A stretch of DNA of 64,000 bases, taken from NCBI GenBank assembly GCA_021234155.1, contig JAJEKV010000033.1:15195422-15259421 (forward strand). The letters run 5' to 3'. The position numbers and the translations under genes are program-made. The stretch's first letter is position 1. Each line of letters starts with the position of its first letter. Origin of the DNA: Isoetes taiwanensis (taxonomy: Eukaryota; Streptophyta; Lycopodiopsida; Isoetales; Isoetaceae). The notes beneath the pieces were generated by a model that worked only from the letters and a program-made list of their open reading frames with translations, was not told the origin of the DNA and made no database searches. Positions 1 to 11,003 of the stretch are shown here, piece by piece.

Positions 1-660
1 ACATCTTAGACTATTGGAGTTGGAAAAAAGACATGGTCAAAGACAACATGTTTGCTTGGTGAGATCGAGAATAAGGAACAAGCAGATCTCAGCCTCCAGA
101 AGTCATAGACATGGCACAACAACTTATGACCTTGCTACATGTGAGCATACAATAAATTGTAATTGTTACCAATTGGATAAACTTCATTGCACACACAATT
201 ACAAGTCTATACCTAATTAGTATGACTGATACTTAGGCAGTATTGGAAAGTGTACAAACATGACACAATAAAAAATACATTATAAGAAAAGATGATACAT
301 ACTTTCTCCAACAGGTTTCCCTTTGCCAAAGAAAGTAATGAATGGCACATCAAAGAAAAATGTCAGCATAATAAGGCATGCGGTGGTTAAAACTCTTAAC
401 ACAAGATTGTATCAGAACCTTGCAATACGTGCTTCCCAGACATGATTGCACGCAGAGCAATACCTATCTATCATCATAATGATGCAAATGAATTCAACTT
501 TCTACATCATGCCATAACCACATGTCAATGATGCCTGATCCCACCTGAACTTGAGCCTGAAAGACAATATCAAACGCATGAATAGAACTATCCAATGCCT
601 CGTGTCCACATTTTGCCTTAACATCTAGTGCATAATCTTTAAAAGATTAGTCTTGCTTGA
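1..660 (+). repeat. Direct-repeat copy, outer (second copy at 12449-13070)
   Basis: The segment beginning 'acatcttagact' recurs in the same orientation near 12449, with scattered substitutions and small indels, over roughly 600 bp. The inner copy has a mirror in the right arm near 40100-40740. No protein family was recognised; short exon-like reading frames occur on the minus strand. It may be a duplicated gene fragment or repeat. Confidence 0.75.
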
Positions 661-1336
661 ACAGAAACCTCCTGTTGTGAAGGGACATAAAAATATCAAG
701 AAATGTCAATGTACCTACTTATGTTATGTTAAATACCAGGCATGCCATTTATTCGACTGTCTATATAAAGATAAGAATCTAAAAGAAGATATTCTGAACT
801 TTAAAAACTTGATGTTGATAACTAGGAGCAATGGATGCCTGTGGCCTGCTCCAGATGACCTTAAGGTTCACCAATTCCTTGAAGGTGCAATGGGGATTTC
901 ACAATCGTGGTCTCGTTATCACCACATCGTCAATTCTCATAGCAGAAGCTCGCCTTCTGCCGCTTGAAGGAATGTAAACTGACACCTCCAGGCACTTCCG
1001 AAAGGATGAAAGGGAAAAATGGCAAAAATAGAAAGCAGAGGCCCCATGCAAGAGGAGGCTATTCCATGACCTTCTCCATCTATCTGCCTAATTTCTAGCC
1101 AATTTTTTAATTTTCTTAGCCCTAGATTTGTTAAAAAAAAAAAAAAAACCCAGCCAAACCTACGATCCTAGGTCTGACATCAACCCCTGGTCAATCCCAT
1201 GGGCTATATTATCAATCCAGACTCCATTTTCATGAGAATCATTGGTACTTAAAGTCCTTTAGCCTTTGACATTTGCATACTTGTACAACTTTAATATAAG
1301 AGATCCAGACACCTTTGCACATATGTGTCTTTCCAA
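661..1336. other. Gene-free stretch
   Basis: No recognisable coding sequence. It contains a run of A residues near 1132-1148. Confidence 0.5.
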
Positions 1337-1504
1337 ACCAGTATGTCTTTAAACCTTTAAACACAAGTTCACGATCTATGTATTTACAAACATCTATAAC
1401 AGCATTTGACCTTTGCACAGACCAGTATGTCTTTAAACCTTTAAACACAAGTTCACAATCTATGTATTTACAAACATCTGTAACAGCCTTTGACCTTTGC
1501 ACAA
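1337..1504. repeat. Tandem duplication, 84-bp unit, two copies
   Basis: The block starting 'accagtatgtctttaaacc' at 1337 repeats at 1421 with few differences, giving an 84-bp period. Open frames on both strands here are by-products of the duplication. Confidence 0.85.
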
Positions 1505-2149
1505 TTGTACCATTTTAATATAAAAGATCTCGACGTCTTTGTCATATATGTGTCTAAAGGCATGCAAGGCTCGATAGCTTTACTTTAGGGTTTATTAGAG
1601 CCTACGTTAGGGTAAAGGATTTGTTTGGTCGGTCGGAAGGCATGGAAGGCATCTGGGCATCCTCGATTTGCAGTGATACAAATCGGCTAGAGTTATTGTT
1701 TTGCAAGGAACGTTTTCCTGGAAAGGAGCAAAGTAAGCAGGATTTCGACTTCCGGCCCACTGCCCTTTTTTTAACACATTCACAGAGGAATGCAGGTCGT
1801 TTGCGAATTTGCAGGGCAAAACTACAACAGGTTTGCAGCAGGGCATCAGGGCGAATTTGTAGCTCCCCCTCCTTCTTCATCCGCCATCAAATTAATCTGC
1901 CCTTCCATTTTTAGCTTCAAGGTCATCCTCGGCATTCTTGGTATCTGGCTCCAGTTCTTCATATTCCTCTTTCTTCAAATTTGAATTGGTTGTTTGATGC
2001 TAACATGAATTCTAATTCGAAAAAGCTCTCAAACATTAGTTCTTGGGCGAGATTGAGAGCTCTGTTCTATTATCTTTTTAAGCCGGAATACACATCACGT
2101 TGTAGGAGTTTGTTCTTTGGTCGATTTGTTTCTTTGGACACATGCCTTA

Positions 2150-3150
2150 GGTTTTGATATTTTCACCAAAAAAAAGGGCAAGATATGGTGTTCCTTGTCT
2201 ATGGGCGAGCATTGGAGGAGGATGAGAAGGATCATGACCGTGCCATTTTTCCCAAACAAGGTCGTCCAAACAATCTAGATTTGCTTGGGAGTCTGAAATT
2301 AACAAAGTGTTATTAAGGATTTGATGGCTAAAGAAGAGGCAAAAACTACCGGAGTTGTTATCGAGAAAAAGGCTGCAGCTTATGATGTATAATATTATGT
2401 ACTGGATGATGTTTGATCGAAGGTTTGAGAGGGAAGATGATCCTTTGTTTTTGAAGCTCCGGGCTTTGAATGGCGAGAGAAGTAGATTGGCCCAGAGCTT
2501 CGATTACAACTACGGAGATTTCATTCCCATTTTAAGGCCCTTTTTGAGAGGATATTTGAAACTTCGCAGTGAAGTCAAAGAAAAGAGGCTACAATTATTC
2601 AAGGCTTACTTCTTGGAAGAACGAAAGTAAGATCATTTCCTGCACTTGTAGGTTGCTTTGTTAGTATGATGGTATAACATTTAGAAACTAAATAGGCCTT
2701 GTATGAAATCATGATGTTCTTGTCTGCCAGAACTTTTAGAATTCTTTTCGTTTCTTGAATATGTGTAAATTATGAGCGGGGAAAATTTTGAGTACCAAGG
2801 GCTCGATGATGCATTGGCCGAGAAATGTGCAATTGAACACATTTTGGAAGCTCAGGATAAAGGGGAGATTACTGAAGATAATGTTCTATATATTGTGGAG
2901 AATATCAATGTAGTAGGTATATGAATAGTCCTTTCCCAGTTTTTTATGTTTCTTCACAGTTGTCAGATAAACTAACTTATTCTTGTTAGCTCAACTAACA
3001 TATTATATTTTGTATTCAATCTTTTAACATCAATTGACTTATGTATTTGCTTTTTGTTTCTCAAATTACAGCTATAGAACTTGGGCTTAATGAAGAAACC
3101 TCTTTGTGAGCAATCATCAAGAAAACTTGCTATGAGCAATCTACTAAAGC
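2150..3150 (+). pseudogene. Cinnamate 4-hydroxylase (CYP73A) pseudogene fragment, left arm
   Basis: The translation matches the family C4H, the P450 of the phenylpropanoid pathway that hydroxylates trans-cinnamate at the ER. It starts at the conserved FDIFT..KGQDMVF region and runs through FERLK-free N-terminal half segments: [53 protein letters not shown] and [14 protein letters not shown]. Exon 1 ends near 2630 at EERK followed by a GT donor. Exon 2 (about 2777-2916) reads [15 protein letters not shown] and ENINVV, ending at another GT donor, so the native intron positions are kept and this is not a retrocopy. Exon 1 carries +1 indels in short G and A runs relative to the right-arm copy. 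The exon 2 acceptor AG is altered. After about 3072 the third exon diverges and hits a stop. The haem-binding C-terminal half is absent. Confidence 0.88.
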
Positions 3151-4224
3151 TGCTTCACAGGTTATCAGCTCTGTCCTATTATTTCTTTGAAGCAATCCCT
3201 TGCTCTGTATGTATAATGTAACCAAATTCCCGCCAGCATTCATCCCCTCATTACTTTTGTTGATATTTCAGATGGAAAATTTTGATTACAGAGAGCCGAT
3301 TCTTAGGAAATTTGAACATACATGATGAAGAATTTCGATTACGTAGAGCCAGTTCAAAAAAGTAGATGTAGCATTCCGCCTAAGATACACTATTCATAGT
3401 CTAAGATTCACTACTCATATTCATGGCCAAATGTTGATCCGAGATGTCGCTTGTCCATTCTCGCAGACTTCCTTTACATAGATCGAGGACCTTTTCTTAT
3501 ACGGTGTATTATATTATATGTTGATAAATAACTTCTTTTCTTGTTTGCATTGGAAGTTAGCCCAATAACAATAATGAAATTAGTTATTATTGTATGCAGG
3601 ATCAACAGGAAAAATCATCAAGGATGAGATTATTAACTTTATTCCTAGCATGGCCTTGAAGCCTACAAACTTGCCTGTCTTGTTCTTCACTCAATCAGAA
3701 AAATTTGCAGTGATCAATAAGGGATATGAAAAATTATTTCGACAAAAATATGTTCTATCAAGTAATTTTGAAGAGCTTGAACTGAACCAATAAAAACATA
3801 GGCAATGAGAGATATTCTAATGCAGAATTCAAGTTATTTAGCAGTGGGACCATTATTGCCATCTTATGGGAATATCACAAAGAAGGTACCTAGACTGGTT
3901 ACACAAACAGAAAACAGTACAAGTGTCATGATCATGAGGCTGTTGTAGGATTTTTAAGCCATTGTGGTACAATATTTAAGAGAATATTTGTGCGAATGTG
4001 TTTAAGAGATGCTTGTACAATATTGTAAATGTATTAAGAGGTCCTACCATAAAGATCATGTTGTGTTGCATGTTCGAATTTGTTATGGCCCGAAGGGCCC
4101 AAAAATACACATTGACTCATTTAATATAGTCTCTCTCATTGTTTCTAACATTTAGTATAGTTTGTATCGTTGTTTCTAATATGTGAAATTCCTTCTTAAG
4201 GGCCCGAAGGGCCCAAATTTTTTT
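3151..4224. other. Gene-free stretch with two GGCCCGAAGGGCCC hairpins
   Basis: No gene family was recognised. A 67-codon frame at 3590-3793 is shared with the right arm (53367-53627) but not identified. The short palindromic hairpin GGCCCGAAGGGCCC occurs at 4087-4100 and again at 4201-4214, each followed by an A-rich then T-rich tract. Position about 3609-3613 is the empty target site of the 8.5-kb transposon found in the other arm. Confidence 0.6.
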
Positions 4225-4479
4225 TTAATATAGCAATCGACACATAACTATCATTAACATTAATTAATATAAACCATTGCATCCAACACATTTAAATCAA
4301 AATCCCCTAAAACCCCTTTGGTTTGGGTGCATATTTATACAGGGGGTTACGTGGGGCACAACAAGAGCCCCAAAAATTTACAATACATTTACAAAATTAA
4401 CACCATTAAGTACATTATCTCAAACCTTACACCTTGACCCCGAATTTTGGTCCACGGTTGTTTTTTAGTTGTATGCGGA

Positions 4480-5160
4480 AATGTTGTTTTATGCCAAAAA
4501 ACAACACCAAAATGGCCCCAAAAGTCCACGTGGGCCTGTTTATCCGGATTTGCACAAAGAGACAAGTGGTTTTTTGGCAGAAAAATCCACGCGTAGAAAA
4601 AAATTGACATGGTTTTTGTGATTTTTTATCAACGTGTTTTTTTTTTTCATTCACTTTGTTGTTTTTAATAGAACCATCGTTGTTTATCTTCAAAATTACA
4701 TATGTAGGTCTTCATATTACCATATGTGGAAAGCTAAATTACAACATGAAAGTAAGATTGTTTTTAAAAATAGTTACATGTTATTTAACAAAGTACCACG
4801 TGTGTTTTTGAAATCTTGATGTTGTTTTTTATGCTATTAAGTATTGTTTTTCTAAATTACGGACATGTAAAAAATTATTATAATAACATATAGAAAAAAC
4901 AAGGTGTTGTTTTCAATTGCCTTTAACTAATGAAATATTGACGCGTGGCATATTTTATAAATAATTAAGTGGTATTTTAATTAATCAAGTATCGACACGT
5001 GGCTTACTTTTTCAAATAAAAACATTATTAGCACATATAGAAAAAACAAGGTGTTGTTTCTAATATAACTTCTAACTAATCATATATTGGCACGTGGCAT
5101 ACATTCAAATAAAAAACTAATATATACCACAATTAAAAAACAATAGGATCATATTCGTTT
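4480..5160. repeat. AT-rich repeats of about 125 bp within the composite element
   Basis: The motif 'agaaaaaacaaggtgttg' followed by a CGTGGC-containing block is repeated at about 4890-4950 and 5037-5100 with diverged spacing. It is mirrored at 52020-52260. There is no coding capacity. Confidence 0.6.
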
Positions 5161-5886
5161 GGCATTGTAATTTATTGTCGTTTGGTTTGAATCATTAATT
5201 GTAAGTGCTTCCCTATCAAAGTTATTTTATTTTATCTTTTGTTTTATCTTTTGATTGATAGATCATTGTCAGCAAATAAATGTGTCATTACAACCATGAG
5301 ATTGGATGGAAAAGATGAACACACAAAATTTAGACAATAAACCATAAACTGTACAACTGAAGTTGAAGAAATGAATGATTTTATTTCCATTAATCATATC
5401 ATAGCTTAACTGCTGTATCAACAAAATAAGATGCCATAAACTGGAAATAAGATGCATGTACAAATAGTGAAGGTTTTGAAGGGAGAAAAACTCGCTTTGG
5501 TAGGAAAGACATATCATCAAGTCAAGGCAAAAACACGAGCACCAAAGACCATTCCTATTCGAAGAAAAATCAAAGAAATGAGTCATCTTTGTGATTTATC
5601 CTCGGAAAAAAAATCAAAGAAGATGAAAAGCTTGAGTGGACCTCATGTGTTCTTTTGCGGGCTAATCGGTGCGCCCTAGCCGCTTCAAAACCCTAACTCA
5701 CCGATAATAGAGCGGTCCCTAAAAGGAGAAAACCGGGAAAGCAAAATATGAAGAAAAAAAGAAAACTGAGAAACAAAATAGCGACTTTCATTTCACCGAA
5801 GTAGAAAGCAGCAAATAGAGTTCAAACAAAAGCAGACCTGATTATTTCTCCCTTGCTTTGCATGTAACCTACAAAAGCGCCTACTA
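5161..5886. other. Stretch without recognised genes
   Basis: Short frames only; mirrored at about 51260-51980 in the other arm. No family was recognised. Confidence 0.4.
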
Positions 5887-6056
5887 CGGATCTGGCCGAG
5901 ATGCTGCTACGGATCTGGCCGAAAGATGCTGAAAGAAAGATCTGCTACAGAACGATGCCGGATCTGGCCGAGATGCTTTGCTATGGATTTGGCCGAAAGA
6001 TGCTGAAAGAAAGATCTGCTACAGAAAAATGCCGGATCTGGCCGAGATGCTGCTAC
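5887..6056. repeat. Tandem repeat, about 85-bp unit ('gatctggccgagatgctg')
   Basis: Two full units plus a partial unit of a block containing 'ggatctggccgagatgct', 'gccgaaagatgctgaaag' and 'aagatctgctacag'. The mirror at about 51080-51260 is a shorter, diverged version. Confidence 0.75.
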
Positions 6057-6479
6057 GGCAGCAGGATCATAACCTCTGCTCCTCCTCACCATAACAAACC
6101 ATAACCGGAACCATAACTGGAAGCTGCAAGCCATAACCGGAAGGAGCTCCGGCATCGTCATAGCTAAGGGAGGGAATGAAAAAATACAGGGCGCAAAGAA
6201 GCCCCACCATCGCCATAATGGAGGGAAATGAAAAATACTGGGGCCATTAATCCCGGGCTGCTAGAGCCAATGAAAGGAGAGGACCGGATCAATATCACGC
6301 CGTTGATATCATCGTGAATCACAGCCGTCGTTCTAAGGGCCAATAATATAATAGGATGGGGATCAAGATCTTAGTCGTCCATCTTGGTTATATGAAATAT
6401 TTTTTTAATGGTTTAATTCATATGTTCATTTTTATGGTTCAAACGTTGTGCCCCTAGGATCCATCATGATTCATGCCAG

Positions 6480-7440
6480 CTCTCCAGCATGTCATGTGGG
6501 CTCTAACATGCCATGCAGGATCTAACATGCCATGCGGGCTCCAACATGCCAAGGTGGTTCGCGCATGCCACGTGGGCTCTACCATGCCACCTAGGCTCCA
6601 CATGCCAAGGTGGCTGAAACATGCCACCTAGGCTCCAACATGCCACATAGGGTCAAACATGCCAAGGTGGCTCAAGCATGCCACCTAGGCTTCAAAATGC
6701 CACGCGGGCTCCAACATGCCACCTAGGCTCCAACATTCCAAGGTGGCTCAAACATGCCACCTAGGCTCCAACATGCCAAGGTGGCTCAAACATGCCACAT
6801 GGGCTGCAACATGCCACTTAGTTGGCTCAAACATTCCATGTGGGCTCCAACATGACGAGGTGGCTCAAACATGCCACCTAGGGTCCAACATGCCAAGGTG
6901 GCTCAAACATGCCACCTAGGCTCAAGCATACCAAGGTGTCTCAAACATGCCACGTGGGCTCCAACATGCCACCTAGACTCCAACATGCCTAAGTGGCTCA
7001 AACATTCCACATGGGCTCCAACATGCCACCTCGTTGGCTCAAACATGCCACGTGGGCTCAAACATGCCAAGGTGTCTCAAACATGCCACATGGGCTCCAA
7101 CATGCCACCTAGACTCCAACATGCCACCTTTTAAACATGCCACTTGGGCTCCAACATGCCACCTATGCTCCAACATGCCAAGGTGGCTCAGGCATCACAA
7201 AGGTGGTTCAAACATGCCAAGTTGGCTCCAACATGCCACCTAGGCTCCAACATGCCAAGGTGGCTCAAACATGCCACGTGGACTCCAACATGCCATGTGG
7301 GCTCCAACATGCTAAGGTGGCTCAAACATGCCACGCATGCTCCAACATGTTACACGCCACCTAGGCTCCAACATCCCACGCGGGCTCCAACATGCCACCT
7401 AGGCTTCAACATGCCAAGGTGGCTCAGGCATGCCACCTAG
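6480..7440 (+). repeat. 19-bp tandem array, forward half (left arm)
   Basis: About fifty degenerate copies of a 19-bp unit 'aacatgccacctaggctcc' alternate with a variant 'aacatgccaaggtggctca' and a third with CACGTGGGC. All have CATGCC in the plus orientation. Open frames across the array are artefacts: the period is not a multiple of three, but few stops can be formed, giving repetitive Cys/His/Met translations. Confidence 0.95.
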
Positions 7441-7460
7441 GCACTCCAAATGGTGACATG

Positions 7461-8583
7461 GCATGTTGGAGCCTAGGTGGCATGTTGAAGCCAACTTGGC
7501 ATGTTGAAGCCAACCTTGGCATGTTGGAGCCTAGGTGGCATGTTGAAGCTTAGGTGGCATGTTTGAGCCACCTTGTCATGTTGGAGCCTAGGTGGCATGT
7601 TTGAGCCACCTTGGCATGTTTGAGTCTAGGTGGCATGTTGAGCCACGGTGGCATGTTGGAGCCTAGGTGGCATGTTTGAGCCAACTTGGCATATTTCAGC
7701 CTAGGTGGCATGTTGTGAGCCACCTTGGCATGTTGGAGCCTAGGTGGCACGTTGGAGCCAACTTGGCATGTTGGAGCCTAAGTGGCATGTTGGAGCCTAG
7801 GTGGCAATGTTGGAGCCTATGTGGCATGCTAGGTGGCATGTTGGAGCCCATGTGGCATGTCGGAGCGTAGGTGGCATGTTGAGCCTAGTTGGCATGTTGG
7901 AGCCTACATGGCATGTTGGAGCCTAGGTGGCATGTTTGAGCCTAGGTGGCATGTTGGAGCCACCTTGGCATGTTGGAGCCTAGGTGGCACGTTGGAGCCT
8001 AGGTGGCATGCTAGAGCTCACGAGGCATGTTGGAGCCTAGGTGGCATGTTGGAGCCTACGTGGCATGTTGAAGCCTTGGTGGCATGTTGGAGCCTTGGTG
8101 GCATGCTGGGTGGCATGTTGGAGCCCACGTGGCATGTTGGAGCGTAGTTGGCAAGTTGGAGCCTAGATGGCATGTTGGAGCCTCGCGTGGCATGTTCGAG
8201 CCTAGGTGGCATGTTTGAGCCACCTTGGCACGCTTGAGCCTAGGTGGCATGTTGGAGCCACCTTGGCATGTTGGAGCCTAGGTGGCACGTTGGAGCCTAG
8301 GTGGCATGCTAGAGCTCACGAGGCATGTTGGAGCCTAGGTGGCATGTTGGAGCCTACGTGGCATGTTTAAGCCTTGGTGGCATGTTGGAGCCTAGGTGGC
8401 ATATTTGAGCCACCTTGCATGCTTGAGCTTAGGTGGCACATTGGAGCCAACTTGGCATGTTGGAGCCTATGTGGCATGTTGGAGCTCACGTGGCATGTTG
8501 GAGGCTAGGTGGCATGCTAGGTGGCATGTTGGAGCCCACGTGGCATGGTGGAGCCTAGGTGGCATGTTGGAGCCTAGGTGGCA
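7461..8583 (-). repeat. 19-bp tandem array, inverted half (left arm)
   Basis: The same 19-bp family continues, but every unit is reverse-complemented ('ggcatgttggagcctaggt'). The switch lies within 7441-7460, a non-repeat junction reading 'gcactccaaatggtgacatg'. The array is therefore itself a palindrome about 2.1 kb long, nested inside the larger palindrome. Confidence 0.95.
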
Positions 8584-9056
8584 TTTTTTTTTAATATAGC
8601 AATCGACACATAACTATCATTAACATTAATTAATATAGACCATTGCATCCAACACATTTAAATCAAAATCCCCCTGAAACCCCCTTTGGTTTGGGTGCAT
8701 ATTCACACGAGGGGTTACGTAGGGCAGCGAAAACCCCAAAAATACAATACATTTACAAAATTAACACCATTAAGTACACTATCTCAAACCTTATAGTATT
8801 TTGCAAATCTTAATATACAGTATATAAAAACTTGTACATGCATACCCCACAAACGAGGATCGCTATGTACAGTCCAGATCTTGGAATAAAGGGCAAATAT
8901 GCCCATCCAGAATGACTCGTTGCCCGGAGTAACCCTCAGGTGTGAATATGCACCCAAACCAAAGGGGTTTTGGGGGATTTTGATTTAAATGTGTTGGATG
9001 CAATGGTCTATATTAATTAATGTTAATGATAGTTATGTGTCGATTGCTATATATCA

Positions 9057-9480
9057 GAACTTTTACAAGCATCTTAGACACTTCTTTTGTTCCATTCCTT
9101 AATTTTGAGAATTTGAGTGTACCAAATAGAAGGTTTATACTATCTACGACTTCCATGGAATCATAAGCATACGTCTTAGATCAAACCTGATTTAGAAAGC
9201 TCCACTTATTCTACTTATATCTAGACATTCTTCTAGTTTGAAACAACCACACAGGCACTGCAGTCCACACATACCTAGCAGAGCAAGCTCGTGCATAAGC
9301 AATAAGCAGCCACATGCAAGTATCCTGTTCATGGCATAGCAACAACGACTGGCAAAGCCATAACAATTATTGAAAACTTAAAAATGTAGAAGCTCATCAT
9401 ATTATAAAAAAGAATAACCAAACGAGCAAGAAACAGGTCAAAATCACGAGCATATGGTAGAAATAACATCTCTTTTACCT
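9057..9480. other. Stretch without recognised genes
   Basis: Mirrored at about 43008-43436; no family recognised. It borders the LINE insertion that is absent from the other arm. Confidence 0.5.
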
Positions 9481-9827
9481 TCCAGTGGGTCGGTTCCACC
9501 CCCCTGCAGCTCGAATTGCCAGAGGGCCGATTTGATTTGATTTCTAGGAGGTCGATTCTTGCAGATCCCTTAGTTTCGACTCTCCCAGCACTCAGGCATC
9601 GAACCATCAAGACCTCAGATTCAAGGCCCCGGGCTCCAGTTTGGCCAGCACAGTTGTCTCATGATCCGCCGTTCTGCACCTTCTTGCTGACAGTCCAGGT
9701 CTGTTTTGTTATGCTTGATTTATTCGCCCAGCTATTGGTTTCTAGTTCCCTGTCCAAGGTCACCTCTAGGTTCGATTTGCCCTGATCCCCTTGCATCTGC
9801 CTTATCCCTCACCACCTTGTCAGTAGA

Positions 9828-10742
9828 ATGGCTCGTAAGATCAAGCGCATGGCCAGGGAGACCCGCAAAGAAAAGAACCTCATTAGGCTGTCTGAGCCGG
9901 TTTTGAATAGGCCCTATGACCCCGAGATTGCGTCATATCTTCAGGCAGCCCCATCATTTGGACCCCAGCACCCTATATTGGCACACCCAGACACACAATC
10001 TACTCCAGATGCATCTTTGGCTGCAGCCTTGACCAGGATTGAGGCGCGGATCCATCGTCTGCCTCCAGATTTGTTGGTCGGGATCCGCGCGGTCCAATCG
10101 GAAGTCACACTCACAGGAACATTGGCTCAGTTGCCCTTGGGAAGCTGGATCCAGCTTTTAGAGATGCTGCTACAGTCGGCAGGACCCGACTCAGCACAAC
10201 ACGGCAGTGCTACACCCGTACCTCCCACAGGGTTAGCGTCTGAGCATGTGGATGTTACGCCCCAGGCCGATGATACCACACCTATGCCCACACGGCCGCC
10301 ATCCGAGGATTGTTTGCCCACTGCACAGGCCACAGTGCACCCGTTAGCCCTGAACCTACGCATTGTGGGTTTGGAAGAAGTAAGCGACACCCCTGTGACA
10401 GCTGAGGTGACCCGTTTCTTTGCTGAGGTGATGCACGTAAAGGCAGATGGCATTCTCTCGGCTCGTCGAGTTGGAGCAGCACGACCTGACCGCCCCCGTC
10501 ATTTACTAGTCAGTTTCAGGGATGCCTTGTCCAGGTTGCACATCCTCCGCCATGGCAATCACTTGCAAGGGACCTCCTTCTCCGTCCAGGAAGACCTTAC
10601 CCCAGCACAGCTCTGCCGACGGAAGGATGAGTTATGTCGAGTCCGCGAGGCTCGTTTGCACCGGAAGTGGGCTGTGTATAGAGGCGGCCAGGCTATCATT
10701 CGGGATCACTGGCCACTTGATCCATGGGCAATTTCTGTGTAG
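9828..10742 (+). CDS. LINE ORF1-like RNA-binding protein
   Basis: A 304-codon frame uninterrupted by stops. The N terminus is very basic (MARKIKRMARETRKEKN), followed by a Pro/Thr-rich middle. The C-terminal third resembles the RRM-plus-CTD layout of L1/Tx1-class ORF1 proteins: LNLRIVGLEE, then VTRFFAEVM, a PRHLLVSF strand, RLHILRH, and the family-typical EDLTPAQ..R..EL..VREARLHRKWAVYR followed by II. ORF1 proteins coat LINE RNA and assist target-primed reverse transcription. It is the only gene of the insertion, lacking a partner ORF2. The start is the first ATG in frame after the leader. The intact frame suggests a young insertion. Assignment as ORF1 rests on motif layout and not on a search. 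Confidence 0.75.
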   Translation: MARKIKRMARETRKEKNLIRLSEPVLNRPYDPEIASYLQAAPSFGPQHPILAHPDTQSTPDASLAAALTRIEARIHRLPPDLLVGIRAVQSEVTLTGTLAQLPLGSWIQLLEMLLQSAGPDSAQHGSATPVPPTGLASEHVDVTPQADDTTPMPTRPPSEDCLPTAQATVHPLALNLRIVGLEEVSDTPVTAEVTRFFAEVMHVKADGILSARRVGAARPDRPRHLLVSFRDALSRLHILRHGNHLQGTSFSVQEDLTPAQLCRRKDELCRVREARLHRKWAVYRGGQAIIRDHWPLDPWAISV

Positions 10743-10766
10743 TTGGTTTGACTCCGAGCTCTGCTT

Positions 10767-10967
10767 GGGCTTATGCCCTCTTGTTTTATTCTAGCATGAT
10801 GATTTGCTACGGGGCATAGTCCCCGAGTTCTGTGTACTGGGGTTAGTCCCCACGTTTGATTTTGATTTTGGCTTCGGCCTTTTTGGTTTGGTCACGGGGC
10901 TTGGTCCCCGAGTTTCAGTCTGGGCTTTTGCCCTATCTTCTGTATTAGGTCCCATAACCCGATTGGG
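10767..10967 (+). other. Array of seven mini-hairpins in the LINE 3' region
   Basis: Seven short perfect stem-loops follow each other: GGGCttatGCCC (10767-10778), GGGGCatagtCCCC (10811), GGGGttagtCCCC (10839), GGCttcGGCC (10870), GGGGCttggtCCCC (10896), GGGCttttGCCC (10922) and CCCgattGGG (10958). All have 3-5-bp GC stems and small loops. They lie between the ORF1 stop and the TTCC tail. They may serve as RNA recognition structure for reverse transcriptase supplied in trans (inference). Confidence 0.85.
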
Positions 10968-11003
10968 TTCCGTGGACGTTAAAATTTTCTTCCTTCCTTC
11001 CTT

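Larger units (their letters stand above)
4225..9056. mobile_element. Foldback-like composite element with long TIRs, left arm
   Basis: The terminal block 'atatagcaatcgacacata' with about 120-200 bp of following sequence occurs at about 4226-4445, again in the same orientation at 8590-8800, and inverted at about 8936-9056. Blocks end in a region that names itself by CCCCTTTGGTTTGGGTGCATA. Between them lie AT-rich repeats and the inverted 19-bp array. No transposase was seen, so this is a non-autonomous or foldback structure. The two inner termini (8586-9056) also form a miniature element of about 470 bp on their own. Confidence 0.6.
9482..11003 (+). mobile_element. ORF1-only LINE insertion, left arm only
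   Basis: The right arm reads through continuously from 'ggtaaaag' to 'ggcaaggatcaaagg'-like target sequence at about 43000-43010, where this arm has 1.5 kb extra. The coordinate sum steps by 1509 at this point. The insert has a 5' leader, one intact ORF1-type frame, a 3' region rich in small hairpins, and a terminal (TTCC)n tail at about 10989-11006. No endonuclease or reverse transcriptase is present. A clear long target duplication was not found; at most a few bases (CCTT) could be duplicated. Confidence 0.75.

Noticed and set aside
6716-8250. Long Cys/His/Met-rich open frames (repeating CHLGSNMP-type peptides) on both strands
   Set aside because: They are translations of the 19-bp tandem array. 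All frames and both strands give similar repetitive peptides, and there is no start context or splice signal.
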